In this document: positions 43,119 through 53,307 of the stretch, in pieces
Layout: every line of letters begins with the position of its first letter
Numbering within the stretch: the first letter of the stretch is position 1
NCBI GenBank assembly: GCA_036417435.1
Contig: CM070899.1
Coordinates: 156,369,494-156,433,493 of the forward strand
Reading direction: 5' to 3'
Length of the DNA stretch: 64,000 nucleotides
Source: Inia geoffrensis
Taxonomy: Eukaryota > Chordata > Mammalia > Artiodactyla > Iniidae
Position numbers and translations under genes: made by a program
Notes under the pieces: generated by a model
Seen by the model: only the letters and a program-made list of their open reading frames with translations
What the model was told of the DNA's origin: nothing
Databases searched by the model: none

Positions 43119-43324
43119 TTTTTTTTTTTTTTGCGGTACCTGGGCCTCTCACTGTTGTGGCCTCTCCTGTTGCGGAACACAGGATCTGGAAGCACAGGCT
43201 CAGCGGCCATGGCTCACGGGCCCAGCTGCTCCGCGGCATGTGGGATCTTCCTGGACCGGGGCACGAACCCGTGTCCCCTGCATCGGCAGGCGGACTCTCA
43301 ACCACTGCGCCATCAGGGAAGCCC
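43119..43324 (-). mobile_element. CHR SINE (short cetacean type), full length
   Basis: Minus strand, poly-T, TTGCGGTACCTGGGCCTCTC, GCATGTGGGATCTTCCTGGA, ending CCATCAGGGAAGCCC. Perfect 16-bp target duplication TGGAAATTTAATTTTT at 43103-43118 and 43325-43340. Confidence 0.98.
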
Positions 43325-43960
43325 TGGAAATTTAATTTTTGATTCAACTTTAAAAATAGACATAGACCTGTTAGTATAATCTATTTTCCTTGTGTGAGTT
43401 TTGGCAGTTTGTGTATTTCAAGGAATTGTCGCATTTCATCTATGCTATTAAAGTTGTTCATAAAGGTTAGTATTCCTTTATTATCTTGTAGTGTCCCTGG
43501 AATCAGTAGTGATGGATCCCACTTTCATTTCTGGTATTAATAATTTGTGTCTTCTTTCTTTTCAGCCTGACTAGAGGTTTATCAATTTTACTGGTCTTTC
43601 AAAGAACCAGATTTTGCTTTTATTGATTTTCTCTATTGATTTCCAGTTCTGAATTCCATTGATTCCTGCTCTAATTTTTGATATTTGTTTTATTCTGCTT
43701 GCTTTAGGCTCAGATTGCTCTTCTTTCTATTGTCCTAGGGTGAAAACTCAGATGACTGATTTTATATCTTTCTTCTTTTCTAGTACATGCATTCAGTGTT
43801 ATACATTTCCCTCCAAGTATTGCTTTCAGTACATCATGCAAATTTTATAAGCTGCATTTTCATTTAGGTCAAACTATTTTTAGATTTTTCTCGAAGCTGC
43901 TTCTTTGATTCATGTGTTACTTAGAAGTGCATTGTTTAGTCTCCAAAGCTGTGGTTGCAG

Positions 43961-44255
43961 GCTACTGGTTTTCAAGGGCACTGTGGAACTGGGATCGGGG
44001 AATAGGGAGGTTTGAGTTAAATGGGTAAGTTAAATGCCACAAAGTTTGTTACACTTACTGAAATCCAGCTCTTTAAAAAAATAATTAATTAAAAAAATAA
44101 ATGCTCTTTAGATTGTTGCGAGCTTTGGTTAAAATCAGAGTTTGGAAAAAGCTGATTTAGGCAATTTTTGCCTGTGTTCTTGTTACTTTTATGGAGGAAT
44201 GGAGGAGAGAATTTTCGAAGTCCTTAGTCTTACCATTATTTTCACCTATGTTCTT
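43961..44255. other. Unassigned sequence
   Basis: Nothing recognised. Short AT-rich run at 44074-44102. Confidence 0.35.
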
Positions 44256-44690
44256 AACACCTTTTGATGTTCACATTTGTCCTCTATGTGTCTTCTTTGG
44301 TGAAGTGTCTGTTCATGTCTTTTGCCAATTTTTGAATTTAGTTGCATATTTCCTTTTTGCCAAGTTTTCTTAAATATACTTTACTTTGGGAAAAAACTTA
44401 GATTTGCAAACAAGTTGCAGAAGTAGTACAGAGAATTGCCTGACAACCCTCACCCAGTTTCTCCTTTTGTTAACATATTTCATCACCTTGGTTTATTTGT
44501 CAAAACTTAATAAATCAACATTAGTACATTATGATTAACTAAAGAGAAGACTTTATTTAGATTTCTTATTGTTGAGTTTTGAGAGTTCTTTATGTACTTT
44601 GGATGGAAATCTTTTGTCAGATCGTAGTTTGCAAATGTTTTCTCCCAGTCTGTAGCTTGTCTTTCCGTTCTCTTAACCATATTACTTTTA
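44256..44690 (-). mobile_element. Old L1 3' part with an embedded 3' UTR piece
   Basis: Reverse-complement L1: GTGTCTTCTTTGGTGAAGTG, TTCATGTCTTTTGCCAATTT, then at 44378-44520 a different L1-type 3' UTR piece (GCAAACAAGTTGCAGAAGTA, TCACCCAGTTTCTCC), then GTTCTTTATGTACTTTGGAT, TTTTGTCAGATCGTAGTTTG and TTTTCTCCCAGTCTGTAGCT. Confidence 0.75.
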
Positions 44691-45420
44691 TTTTTTAAAT
44701 GTCAGCAAAAAAATGTATTTGAGTGGTACCATTTTTGTTTTATTCTTGGCATTTCTCTTTGATGAACATAAATGTTTTAAATAAAATAACCAAAAATTAT
44801 TATTCCAAAATATCATACTCAGTTTAACTTGAATTAAATGCCTTATGACAAAGTTTTGTTTTTGTTTTTCTGTTGCTTTTGACTTAAAGATTCCAAGTGT
44901 ATTGATCTCCTTTTCAATGTAAAGACATACACCTTAAAATTCAGGCTGCAATTGTAGCACGCTAGTACTGCCTGAAGGCCACATACATTTTATACCGATA
45001 AATAAACTTGGTTTTATACCTGAGGTAACAAAGTCCAGTTTAATAATGACTGAGACATCACAACTAGGCTCTCAATGCATATAATTTACTCTTCTTTGCA
45101 AGTGTGGAGCTATTGATTGTTAATTATTCAGGCTTGGAAATCTTCTGCCTGCCCTACCGTATTTGTGGACCCAAGTGTCATGTCACTGTTATAGTTCTAT
45201 GTCTATCTTGGACCCAAAGAATAGGTATCAAGTGTGACAGAGGCTGAATAACGAAGGAGACCCTAGAAGCCTCCAGCCATGCACTTGACTCTGCTGTCCT
45301 TCAGCCTGGCACGGGAGCAAGTGTAGTTAACATCTTTTTCTCTGTCCCAGCTTCGCTGTGTCTTCAACTAACACCCTGCCTGTGGAGGCCTACCCTCCTC
45401 CCTCTGTCTGTCCTTGTTGT
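44691..45420. other. Unassigned sequence
   Basis: AT-rich, nothing recognised. Confidence 0.35.
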
Positions 45421-45428
45421 CTTTCTAG

Positions 45429-45552
45429 ATCCCAGGATGTCATTTCTGTCCCAGCAGCCCCAGTGGTGTTTGATAATGTTGGCAACAGCAGAAAGCTGTT
45501 AGAGAGAGGTGCACAAAATGCTGAGGAAACCGGAAGAGAGATGGGACATTGA
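45429..45552 (+). other. Possible exon-like segment, unproven
   Basis: A strong polypyrimidine tract (TCTGTCCTTGTTGTCTTTCTAG) precedes an open stretch ending in TGA at 45552. It would encode SQDVISVPAAPVVFDNVGNS followed by a polar tail. No family is recognised and no partner exon is seen. Chance remains the simplest explanation. Confidence 0.12.
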
Positions 45553-45689
45553 AGCTCGGCCAGGGTGGCGTTTACTGTAGATCCTGTGCACCTATGGGGA
45601 CGTGTCTAGCACCACTGAGCATCGTGTTGGGACGAGCACCATGGGGCAGGTCAGGATGCCTGGCGATTTTTGGCCAGGGCTGGATGTGA

Positions 45690-45985
45690 TTCACTCTGTG
45701 CCTTAGGCAAGGGTAAAGCGCTGGGGGGGCAGGAAGCTCATTCTTTCTCTCTGGGTTCAGTTTTCTCATCTGTAAAATGGTGCTGGTGGAGGTTTGGAGG
45801 GGCTGGACTTCTTTTTGTTGTTGTTGTTTTTGGCCGCTCTGGCGCGTGGGATCTTAGTTCCCTGACCAGGGATAGAACCCATGCCCCTGCATTGGAAGCG
45901 CCGGAGCCTTAGCCACTGGACTGCCAGGGAAGTCCCAGGACTGGAATTCTTGATCCTCAAAGGTCTTGGAAGCTCTAAGGGTCTA
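45690..45985 (+). mobile_element. MIR SINE split by a CHR-type SINE
   Basis: Plus MIR: ATGTGATTCACTCTGTGCCT, TTAGGCAAGGGTAAAGCGCT and TCAGTTTTCTCATCTGTAAA, then broken at the SINE 45813-45936 and continued by TTGATCCTCAAAGGTCTTGG. Confidence 0.8.
45813..45936 (-). mobile_element. CHR-related SINE (short) nested in MIR
   Basis: Minus strand: (GTT)n tail side, TTTTTGGCCGCTCTGGCGCG, TGGGATCTTAGTTCCCTGAC, GGACTGCCAGGGAAGTCCC. Imperfect flanking duplication GGCTGGACTTCTT against GGACTGGAATTCTT. Confidence 0.9.
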
Positions 45986-47087
45986 GGACAGTGGTCTTCA
46001 AGCATTTTGCTCATATGCCTCTAAATGGCTTTTTGAAAAACTATGACTCTTATGCACATAAGTTAGTATCTAAAATTTTGCATCTATTTAAATAATAGCA
46101 AAGGATGTGATTTCCAATATGCTGCAAAAATGGACAATTTTCAAGTAAGAATTCATATGTCTAAAGATGGATCCAGTGGAATCTAAATGCCATGATGATA
46201 TGAAACCCCCTTCATCCAATTGCAGAAATACATAAGCTCCTTTCTTCAACATTTAAAAATTTTGTTTTCCTTTTATCCATGAATTCGTGTTTTTTCTTCT
46301 ACTTCTTCCACAGAATTTTATGTTAGTGCACATATATTTCATGCTTGAAAGTTTTTTTATTGATCATTCCATCATACTTATCACAATAAGATTGTCTTAT
46401 AAATTTAAATTTTAAATTTTGGGTTTTTTTCTGTGACCACAGGCTTTAATTGTTCAAAAAGTCTTATGTATTGAGTCAAAATCATAATCATTAGAAGTAC
46501 ATGATCAAAAGTCACAACGTATATTAACTTTTTACTAATGATTATTAAATATAAGTAATTTTTATTGGAAATATACTTATTAATGAGGAGAATGAGGGTT
46601 TTCCCAATTATTTCTTATATCTCTATATGAATGTGACTTACGTATGCAATGAAGTGGAGTCCGGCAACTATTTTGTTCCTACTCTTTTTTTAGTAGATGG
46701 AAACATTGAGAAAACTTGTTCATATAAAAAATTACACAGAAATAGAACTTTGCTACATCACTGTTGCTTAATGCTTTGAATGCCTTTTGAGTTATTTACC
46801 AAAATTCACACTGATTTATCATCAAAATTTCTTCAATTTTATTAAAGGCAAAGAATTAGGAACCACCCGGCTTGGAAAAGGATTAGTTATCCACTCAGAG
46901 AATCATTCACTTTTTCAGTTACTGGGAAGTATACAGAAAAGGCTTTTACAATATTATAAATTATCTATTAATAATCCAGACTATTCTTTCGCTTAGAGGC
47001 ACCTTGTTTAGCCAGATATACTTTTAAAATTCTTGTTACAGTTTTTAAATAGCAACATATTGTTTGCTAATGCCTTCCACTTTTGCT
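45986..47087. other. Unassigned, possible hAT start at 45988
   Basis: AGGACAGTGGTCTTCAAGCA at 45985-46004 looks like the end of a hAT-Charlie element ('cagtggttctcaa'), but the matching far end was not found. The rest is AT-rich and unrecognised. Confidence 0.35.
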
Positions 47088-47100
47088 GAGACAATCTTTT

Positions 47101-47305
47101 TTTTTTTTTTTTTGCGGTTTGCGGGCCTCTCACTGTTGTGGCCTTTCCCGTTGCGGAGCACAGGCTCCGGACGCGCAGGCTCAGCGGCTGTGGCTCACTG
47201 GCCCAGCCGCTCCGCGGCAATTGGGATCTTCCCGGACCGGGGCACAAACCCGTGTCCCCTACATCCGCAGGCGGACTCTCAACCACTGCGCCACCAGGGA
47301 AGCCC
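47101..47305 (-). mobile_element. CHR SINE (short cetacean type), full length
   Basis: Minus strand, poly-T, TTTGCGGTTTGCGGGCCTCT, GCAATTGGGATCTTCCCGGA, ending CGCCACCAGGGAAGCCC. Target duplication GAGACAATCTTTT at 47088-47100 and 47306-47318. Confidence 0.98.
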
Positions 47306-47320
47306 GAGACAATCTTTTTT

Positions 47321-48035
47321 GATATAGTGTTTTTTTTTTATTATCATGTGCTTTGAATATAGTTTCATCAAACCTTGGAACTATGAGTTTGTTTTATTAA
47401 ATATATGTAAAATGTCTGCCATATAATCTATTTGGCAAAGTTAATCCTCACCGTAAAACCAGTCAGTCAGATAGTTCGTACTGTCCGTTGTGACAAACAT
47501 CTGATGTTTTTTTCAATTCAGTCAAACATGCTAATGAGGATCTCAAGGACTATTATAAATACCACTGGAAAAAAATTATAGAACCCATCTTGCGGGATAG
47601 ATAATAAAAGCAGAAAAGTCAGGATTAAAATGCTGCAGAACTAATGTAATTAATTCATCCATTTTATAATGTTATAAAAAGAAGATCATAAATCAATATG
47701 CAGTTTCTCTTTACTGAATTTGCAATCTGGCAATGTTATATGTATGCAAAAGGACATTTATGAAACGAATCTGGTAAATGTGTATGTGTCTGTGTATCAA
47801 ACACTGGTTTTCTGCTTTGGAAAATAATTAAATGAGTTAAATATAAAGATGAGAAATAACTCCACTAATTTTATGAGACAGCATGACCCCACTTTCTCCT
47901 TACATGTTAACTGAGAGAGAAAGCTAAACACCACTAAAAACTAATCAGTCTGGAAGTTATGATACATTTTTTTTTTTTTTTTTGCTGTTAGGAGGTGGAA
48001 AATACTAAACATTTTTTATGTTGAAATACAACGTG
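47321..48035. other. Unassigned sequence
   Basis: AT-rich, nothing recognised. A T-run lies at about 47966-47983. Confidence 0.35.
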
Positions 48036-48039
48036 AGTT

Positions 48040-48310
48040 GAGGACTACTTGGGGAACCCAGTTTTGATGCCCCACTGGTCTGAAGGGACCCAGAGCAGGG
48101 TAGAGGGACTCTCCAGGGCCTGATGGGGGGACGGCACTGGATCTCATGGAAGACATCGGCCAGTAGCAGCTTTGAGTGAGGTGGCTGAGCCTCCGAGCTG
48201 GAGGAATGAGAGGCAGCAAGGGTGTGGAGGCTGGAGCCTGGCCCCTGAGGACAGGTGGCGCCTGGCCCCTGAGGACAGGTGGCGCCTGGCCCAGCATCTC
48301 CTCCCCCAAT
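48040..48310. other. GC-richer block with a short tandem repeat
   Basis: Stands out from AT-rich flanks. It carries open frames on both strands (48016-48417 minus, 48176-48577 plus) because of the repeat at 48236-48295. No repeat family or gene is recognised. Confidence 0.4.
48236..48295 (+). repeat. 24-bp tandem repeat, 2.5 perfect copies
   Basis: The unit begins GCCTGGCCCCTGAGGACAGG, with copies at 48236-48259 and 48260-48283 and a half copy at 48284-48295. Because 24 is a multiple of 3, it keeps frames open (GQAPPVLR three times on minus). Confidence 0.93.
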
Positions 48311-48518
48311 TCCCTGTGCAGGGTTTTCTTTTGCTGCTTGATTATCTTCTGCATATATCTTCTTTTCTTAACAATGACTCTAAACTTCCTGCCTTCATCT
48401 CTCCCTGTTTTCCTCATACTGGGTGTTTTCAGTTCAGTTTGTGGTTTTCTGTCAGTCTGCAGCCTCAGTGGCTGGCCAGCTGCCCATGAACTTGGTCCAG
48501 AGCCTGGAACCCATGCTT

Positions 48519-48766
48519 TTTTTTTTTTTTTTTTAACATCTGTATTGGAGTATAATTGCTTTACAATGGTGTGTTAGTTTCTGCTTTATAACAAAGTGAA
48601 TCAGCTATATGTATACATATATCCCCATATCTCCTCCCTCTTGTATCTCCCTCCTACCCTCCCTATCCCACCCCTCTAGGTGGTCACAAAGCACCGAGCT
48701 GATCTCCCTGTGCTATGCGGCTGCTTCCCACTAGCTATCTATTTTACGTTTGGTAGTGTATTTATG
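48519..48766 (-). mobile_element. Short 5'-truncated L1 3' end (young type)
   Basis: Minus strand, poly-T of about 18, ATCTGTATTGGAGTATAATT, CTTTACAATGGTGTGTTAGT, AAGCACCGAGCTGATCTCCC and ACTAGCTATCTATTTTACGT. Target duplication CTGGAACCCATGCTT against CTGGAACCCATTCTT (48504-48518 and 48767-48781, one mismatch). Same L1 3' UTR type as 27240-27504. Confidence 0.95.
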
Positions 48767-48781
48767 CTGGAACCCATTCTT

Positions 48782-49045
48782 ATTCTCTTCCACCGCGCCA
48801 TTCCAGAGAGGGATTCATCTTACGTGGGCGGCTGTCTCCCAGTAGATTCAGAGTCTTAGAGACCTCTCTGCTCCTGCCACCCCTCTTCAGAAGGTACGCG
48901 TGTCTCCCACACCCCCCAGGCCCCCAATCTCCCAGATCAGTGCAGCCACGTGCTCTGCAGGCTTAGCTCACGCACACCATTTCTCCCTTACAAATACAAA
49001 CTTCATCGTATGGTCCAGTTACACATGAGCTCTGACACGTGGCCA
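48782..49045. other. Unassigned sequence
   Basis: Nothing recognised. Confidence 0.35.
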
Positions 49046-49170
49046 GGTTTCCTTTTCTTTTCCCCTTCTCCTCCTCGTCTTCCCCCTCCCCCTCCCCTGC
49101 CACCCATGTCCTCCTATTCCTCCGTCCCCTCCCCTTTCCTTCCTTCTTCTCTTCTTCCTTCTTCATCGTC
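49046..49170 (+). repeat. Pyrimidine-rich (CT)n tract
   Basis: About 125 bases that are almost all C or T on plus, broken by GCCACCCATG. It explains the 114-codon minus frame rich in E, K, G and R at 48963-49307. Confidence 0.9.
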
Positions 49171-49600
49171 CAGTCCCTAAGGCCCTGACTGGCCTCTGTG
49201 GTCTCACCCCCGCCCTTTATGCTGTAGTCCAGAGCCTGTAAACCAGAGGCCAGGTGCCCAAAATTGGCCTGCAGACAGCTTTGTGCCCACAGAATATTGA
49301 TCCTCACGGTATTTACATTGACTAAAAATTCATCACCAATCTTTGAAAATATGGAATCTCACCTTAAAATCAAAACTTCTTCTGTCTTTTGAAGAATGAG
49401 ATTTGCCAACATTGGGTCACGTTTCGTCAGCAGGAGCTAAGCACCAGCCGCTCTTTAGCCGGGGCACCGTCTCCACCGCCCCTCACCGTGCCCGAGAGGC
49501 TGACCCCAAGGTCAGCAGCGCTGTGCGGTGCTGCGGCCCCTCCCATGGCCTGCTGTCCTCTGTGGTCTCACCACCCAGCCTCTATAGCATTCGTGTTTAC
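49171..49600. other. Unassigned sequence
   Basis: A stretch at 49215-49400 has the look of an old DNA-transposon remnant but I cannot assign it. The rest is unrecognised. Confidence 0.3.
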
Positions 49601-49604
49601 AACC

Positions 49605-49932
49605 TTTGATTCCAGAACCAGTGAAGAGATTTGCTGTTCCTGGCATTTATCCTGTGCTTGTGCTCATCTCCAGGCCCTTGCCTATGCTGTCTTTCTTCCT
49701 GCTTGAATCTTCATTTCCCCCTCTTCACCTGGCTGGCTCCAGCCCACGCTCTTAGACGTCGTTTCTGCAGAAAGCCTGCCTTGGTCGTCTGGTATTGGGT
49801 TAACTGCCCTACCCGAGTCCTTTCATCCTGCTGTGAACTCATCTCTATCACTCTGTATTATCAGGTCTGTCTTCTCCCCCACCAGATTTTGGGCATCTTT
49901 ACGGTAGGGACATGTCTTGTTGACCTTCAGGC
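49605..49932 (+). mobile_element. L2 3' region, first half (split by hAT)
   Basis: Sense L2: TCCAGGCCCTTGCCTATGCT, CTTAGACGTCGTTTCTGCAG, GTGAACTCATCTCTATCACT and GATTTTGGGCATCTTTACGG. It is broken by the hAT element and resumes after it. Confidence 0.7.
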
Positions 49933-50132
49933 CAGGGGCTGGCAAACTATGGTCCACAGGGGAAATCTAGCCTGTGGCCTGTTTGTGTACAGCCCTCATG
50001 CTAGGCATGGTTTTTACGTTTTTCAAGAGTGGCAAAAAACAAGACAGTATACGTGAGGGAGACTGTATATGGCCTGCAAAGCCTAAAATATTCATTATCG
50101 CAACCTTTACAGAAAAGGTTTGTTGATCCCTG
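49933..50132. mobile_element. hAT-type nonautonomous DNA transposon nested in L2
   Basis: Starts CAGGGGCTGGCAAACTATGG and ends AAAAGGTTTGTTGATCCCTG, a clear inverted pair. The interior GGAGACTGTATATGGCCTGC and AAGCCTAAAATATTCATTAT matches the copy at 27509-27735. The middle part carrying 'ttattggaac' is deleted here. Confidence 0.88.
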
Positions 50133-50205
50133 CTCTAGCTTACCATCTGGCACCACTTATGTACTGAATAAATGTTAATGAATAGACAGCTAGTGTCTAT
50201 TCACT
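50133..50205 (+). mobile_element. L2 3' tail, second half
   Basis: ACCATCTGGCACCACTTATG, then GTACTGAATAAATGTTAATG, the terminal L2 tail. Confidence 0.65.
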
Positions 50206-50544
50206 ATTACAAGGATACATGGTATCCTTAGTAATACACATGTACTTGAGATTCTAAATTGAGTAGAGAGATAAGGATATTGTATAGCTTATCAATATAT
50301 GGTTACTTAAGCTCATTTTTTACCTGTGCCACTGGGAGCATACCCCACTGCACTTCCCTTCCCCACATAAGAGCTGCTCCTCACAGGAGACATTTGTATC
50401 TGTCTTTCTCTCATATATATACATATATATATGATCGGAGAGAGAGGGAGAGATTAAGAAACAGCACATTTTATTAAATGACATGATTTGGCCCTTGCCC
50501 ACCTCTCTGACACACTGTACCACATTCATCAATTTACATTATTT
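50206..50544. other. Unassigned, with AT and GA simple repeats
   Basis: A TATATA/CATATA run at 50409-50432 is followed by GGAGAGAGAGGGAGAGA. Confidence 0.4.
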
Positions 50545-50955
50545 ATACTAGCCAGCTTTCTGTTTCTCTCACACTCAGCCATCCCAAGTCTGTTCTAGCC
50601 ACAGGACCTTTACACTTCCTGTTCCCTCTGCATGGAGTGCTCTTCCTCCAGATCACTGTACAGCTCGCTGTTCTTCAACATTCAGGTTACAGCTCAGACG
50701 TCATCTAGTCAGAGACGGTTCCCTCCAACACATGACCCTGTTTTATCTTTTTCAAAGCACAGTTCACCATCTGAAGTTTTCTTATTTCTTTGTTTATTTA
50801 TTTATCCTCTCTCTCTCAATTTCTTTCCCCACAAAGAATGTAAGCTTTATTAAAGTAGGCCCATAGTTTGCCTTGCTTAGTTGCTACATTCCCAGCACTT
50901 AGACCTGTGTCTTGCATGTGACACATTCTCAAGAATAGATTCTAAAAAAATTCAA
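50545..50955 (+). mobile_element. L2 3' end
   Basis: Sense L2 well in order: CACAGGACCTTTACACTTCC, TGTTCCCTCTGCATGGAGTG, TCTTCCTCCAGATCACTG, ACCCTGTTTTATCTTTTTCA, GAATGTAAGCTTTATTAAAG and CATTCCCAGCACTTAGACCT. Confidence 0.92.
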
Positions 50956-51740
50956 TTAGATAGGAAAAACTAAGTGCATGATATTCATGTCAGCTTCTTT
51001 TCTGCAAAGCTATTCAAGGATGGAACCTGAGAGTCAAGCCTCTGACTCAAGAAAAATGAAAACGTCATGTGGCCAAGGTCCATTGTGTTAAAGCCTGGCT
51101 GATTTTTGAAGTGTGAGTCTTGTCACTGGAGAAAACAGGTGTCTTTGAGAATAAGCCACACATGCAGATGTGAGACAAGGCCATGTCCCACTTGGCAGGA
51201 AATCCTGAGAGCCCAGGTTACAGAACAGCAGGAATGAGGTTCCGGGGGGAAGCTCTGAATTAAAGAGCAGTGCTGGCTGGCAGCCTGGCAGGCTGCACAT
51301 TATCAGGACAAGCATCGAGCCCACTAGCAGATAAACAGCATTAAATGAAATGAAAAGGGGTGGTAACGTTTGCTGGTCAGCTAGGGCATGAAGCATTCTC
51401 AGGCCCCTTAAAGGCATGTGGGGTAGGGGGAGGGGAGGGGGGAGGGGGGCTACTTTGATCGTTGACTTCGGGTCACCCCTCCCTCCAGGGCTGACTCCAA
51501 TTGAAACCCTGTGTCTCCTTTGTTAAAATAGGAAAATGATTCTGCCTAATTGAAAACTCTCTTGTTCTCATTGTTCTCCAGAAACAAATTTCTGAGAAAA
51601 ATATTTTTCCAGTAGAAGATCTGTAGAGGTGGGTAAGAATATATAGAATCTCATTCAAGGAGTAGAGAGTTGTGGTCAGTTGGTACTCATTTAACTGACT
51701 TCTAGATATTTAGCGCCAAAGAGAGTATAGGTTAATTGAG
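50956..51740. other. Unassigned sequence
   Basis: The 109-codon minus frame at 51088-51417 shows no motif. Contains the G-rich tract listed separately. Confidence 0.35.
51419..51449 (+). repeat. G-rich tract, possible quadruplex
   Basis: Runs of 3 to 6 G separated by single A or TA (GGGGTAGGGGGAGGGGAGGG and on) meet the usual four-G-run rule for intramolecular quadruplex formation. Confidence 0.8.
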
Positions 51741-51744
51741 AAAA

Positions 51745-52293
51745 CACGCCCTCAGTGCATCTAATGCAGCAGTTTACTCCCTCCTTCCTGAAATGCTTTC
51801 TTACTTGGTTTCTGAGACTCTACACTCCCCTGGTTTTCCTCTTACCTCACTGCCAGCTCCGTCTCTGCCTTCTTAGCTTGATCCTCCTTTTCTTTACCAC
51901 CTCTACATGTTGGAGTGTCCCGAGGTGTAGTCCTTAGATCTCTGCTCTCTTCTCCCTGCGTTTACTTCGCTAGATAATCTCATCAAGTTTGTGGCTTTAA
52001 AAAAACTCTCGATAAACCAACAATTTCCAAATTTACCTCCTCAGCCCATACCTCTTTTCTGATCTCCAAATTTGAAAATGCAACTGTTTTCTCTATATCG
52101 GCAACTCAAGCGTCCCATAGATATCACAAACATGGCGTTTTCAAAACAATTCTTTATTGACTTTCCCCCGCAAATCTGGTCCCACCTGGAGACATCCCTT
52201 CTCTCCCACTTCCATAAATGGCACACCATTCACATCACTGTTTAGGTAAAAAACCAAGACATCTTTCTCAATTCCCCTCTTTCTTTTATATCC
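51745..52293 (+). mobile_element. Long L2 remnant, part 1 (split by MLT1)
   Basis: Sense L2: ACTCCCCTGGTTTTCCTCTT, ACCTCACTGCCAGCTCCGTC, ACATGTTGGAGTGTCCCGAG (the GVPQG-type region), CAAGTTTGTGGCTTTAAAAA, CTCAAGCGTCCCATAGATAT and ACCAAGACATCTTTCTCAAT. It continues after the MLT1 at 53308. The coding frame is decayed. Confidence 0.88.
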
Positions 52294-53307
52294 CGTTGCG
52301 GATTGACTTGTGTTTGCCCCCCATTCCCTGCCCTCCTTCTCCCCCCAAGAGAGATGTTGAAATCCTAACTACTACAAGTACCTCATATTGGGGAGGGGAA
52401 ATTTCCACCTCTACCCCTCTTGTGTTCTTGTGGCTGGACTACTAATAAAATTGACGCAAGACATTAACAAGAGAAAAAGAAACAAATTGTAATTCCTGCG
52501 CACACAGGTCTCATAGAAATGGGACCTAAGAAGTGGCCAAAGCAGGCAGCGTTTATACTTTTTAGACAAAGCAATAATAAACTTGTGAGGAATTGACAAG
52601 ACAAAGAAACTCTGAGTGGTTAAGTAGTGAAGCATCTAAACTGAGTTTGGGCTTGGGAGAGTAAATTAAAGGAATAACAAGGTTTGTTTATACAGGGTTC
52701 TCTGCGCCAGTTCCCCACCTCTGGTAATAAGGGTGTCCTTCTACCTCCAGATACAGGGAGAGCACCTTTCACATGAGAGATTTATTTCCCGCTTTCAGGG
52801 AGGCAGAGAGGTAGGTCAAAGTGTCCCTCTTATACCACTTGTTTCTTAAGTAACTTTAATTTAAAATAATCGATATGCCACTGAAGCAAATTTGGGGGCA
52901 GCCTGCCCTGGACACCAACACTCAGAATGTGACTTTATTTGGAAATTGGTTCCTTGCAGATGTGCTTTATTAAGATGAGGTCATACTGGAGTAGGGTGGA
53001 CCCTAATCCAATGTGACTGGTGTCCCTGTGAGAAGACAGCCATGTGGAGACAGACACTGGGGAAAAACCATGTGACAGTGAGGGCAGAGATTGGAGTGAT
53101 ACAACTGCAAGCCAAGGAGTGCCAAAGATTTCTGGCAACACCACCAGAAGCTAGGAAGAGGCAAAGAAGGATTCCCTTACAGGTTTCAGAGGGACACCTT
53201 GATTTCCGATTTCCAGCCCCCATCCAATGCTGCGAGATGATCAATTACTGTTGTTAAGCCATCCAGCTTATAGTACTTTGCTGCTACAGCCCTGGGACAC
53301 TAATACA
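52294..53307 (+). mobile_element. MLT1-type MaLR LTR nested in L2, itself split
   Basis: Sense LTR: CGTTGCGGATTGACTTGTGT, GAGATGTTGAAATCCTAACT, [insert 52386-52920], CTCAGAATGTGACTTTATTT, CCTAATCCAATGTGACTGGT, AACTGCAAGCCAAGGAGTGC, CCAGCCCCCATCCAATGCTG and the end GGGACACTAATACA. The order and the 3' end are as in MLT1C-type LTRs. Frames over it are non-coding. Confidence 0.93.
52386..52920 (-). mobile_element. ERV-type LTR, family copy 3 of 4, nested in MLT1
   Basis: Starts TATTGGGGAGGGGAAATTTC, CACCTCTACCCCTCTTGTGT, ACATTAACAAGAGAAAAAGA, AAGAAGTGGCCAAAGCAGGC and ends ...CTGGACACCAACA. Flanked by CTCA on both sides (52382-52385 and 52921-52924), which restores the MLT1 sequence when one copy is removed. 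On minus, AAAGTATAAACGC supplies a TATA-like element. Confidence 0.75.

Larger units (their letters stand above)
41510..43960 (-). mobile_element. Old L1 ORF2 fragment B, split by ERV LTR and SINE
   Basis: Reverse-complement ORF2 from the thumb/reverse transcriptase back toward the endonuclease linker: ATTGTTGGTATACAGGAAAG, GAATAAGAATGGTGATAGAA, TTTTGTCCAATGCTTTTCTT, GATTCAATTTGCTATTATTT, TTTAATTTTTGATTCAACTT, ATCAATTTTACTGGTCTTTC and AAGTGCATTGTTTAGTCTCC. It is interrupted at 42201-42858 (LTR) and 43119-43324 (SINE). All frames are broken. Confidence 0.9.

Noticed and set aside
48963..49307. 114-codon minus frame rich in E, K and G, resembling a charged nuclear protein
   Set aside because: The composition comes from the pyrimidine tract on plus at 49046-49170; no domain is present.
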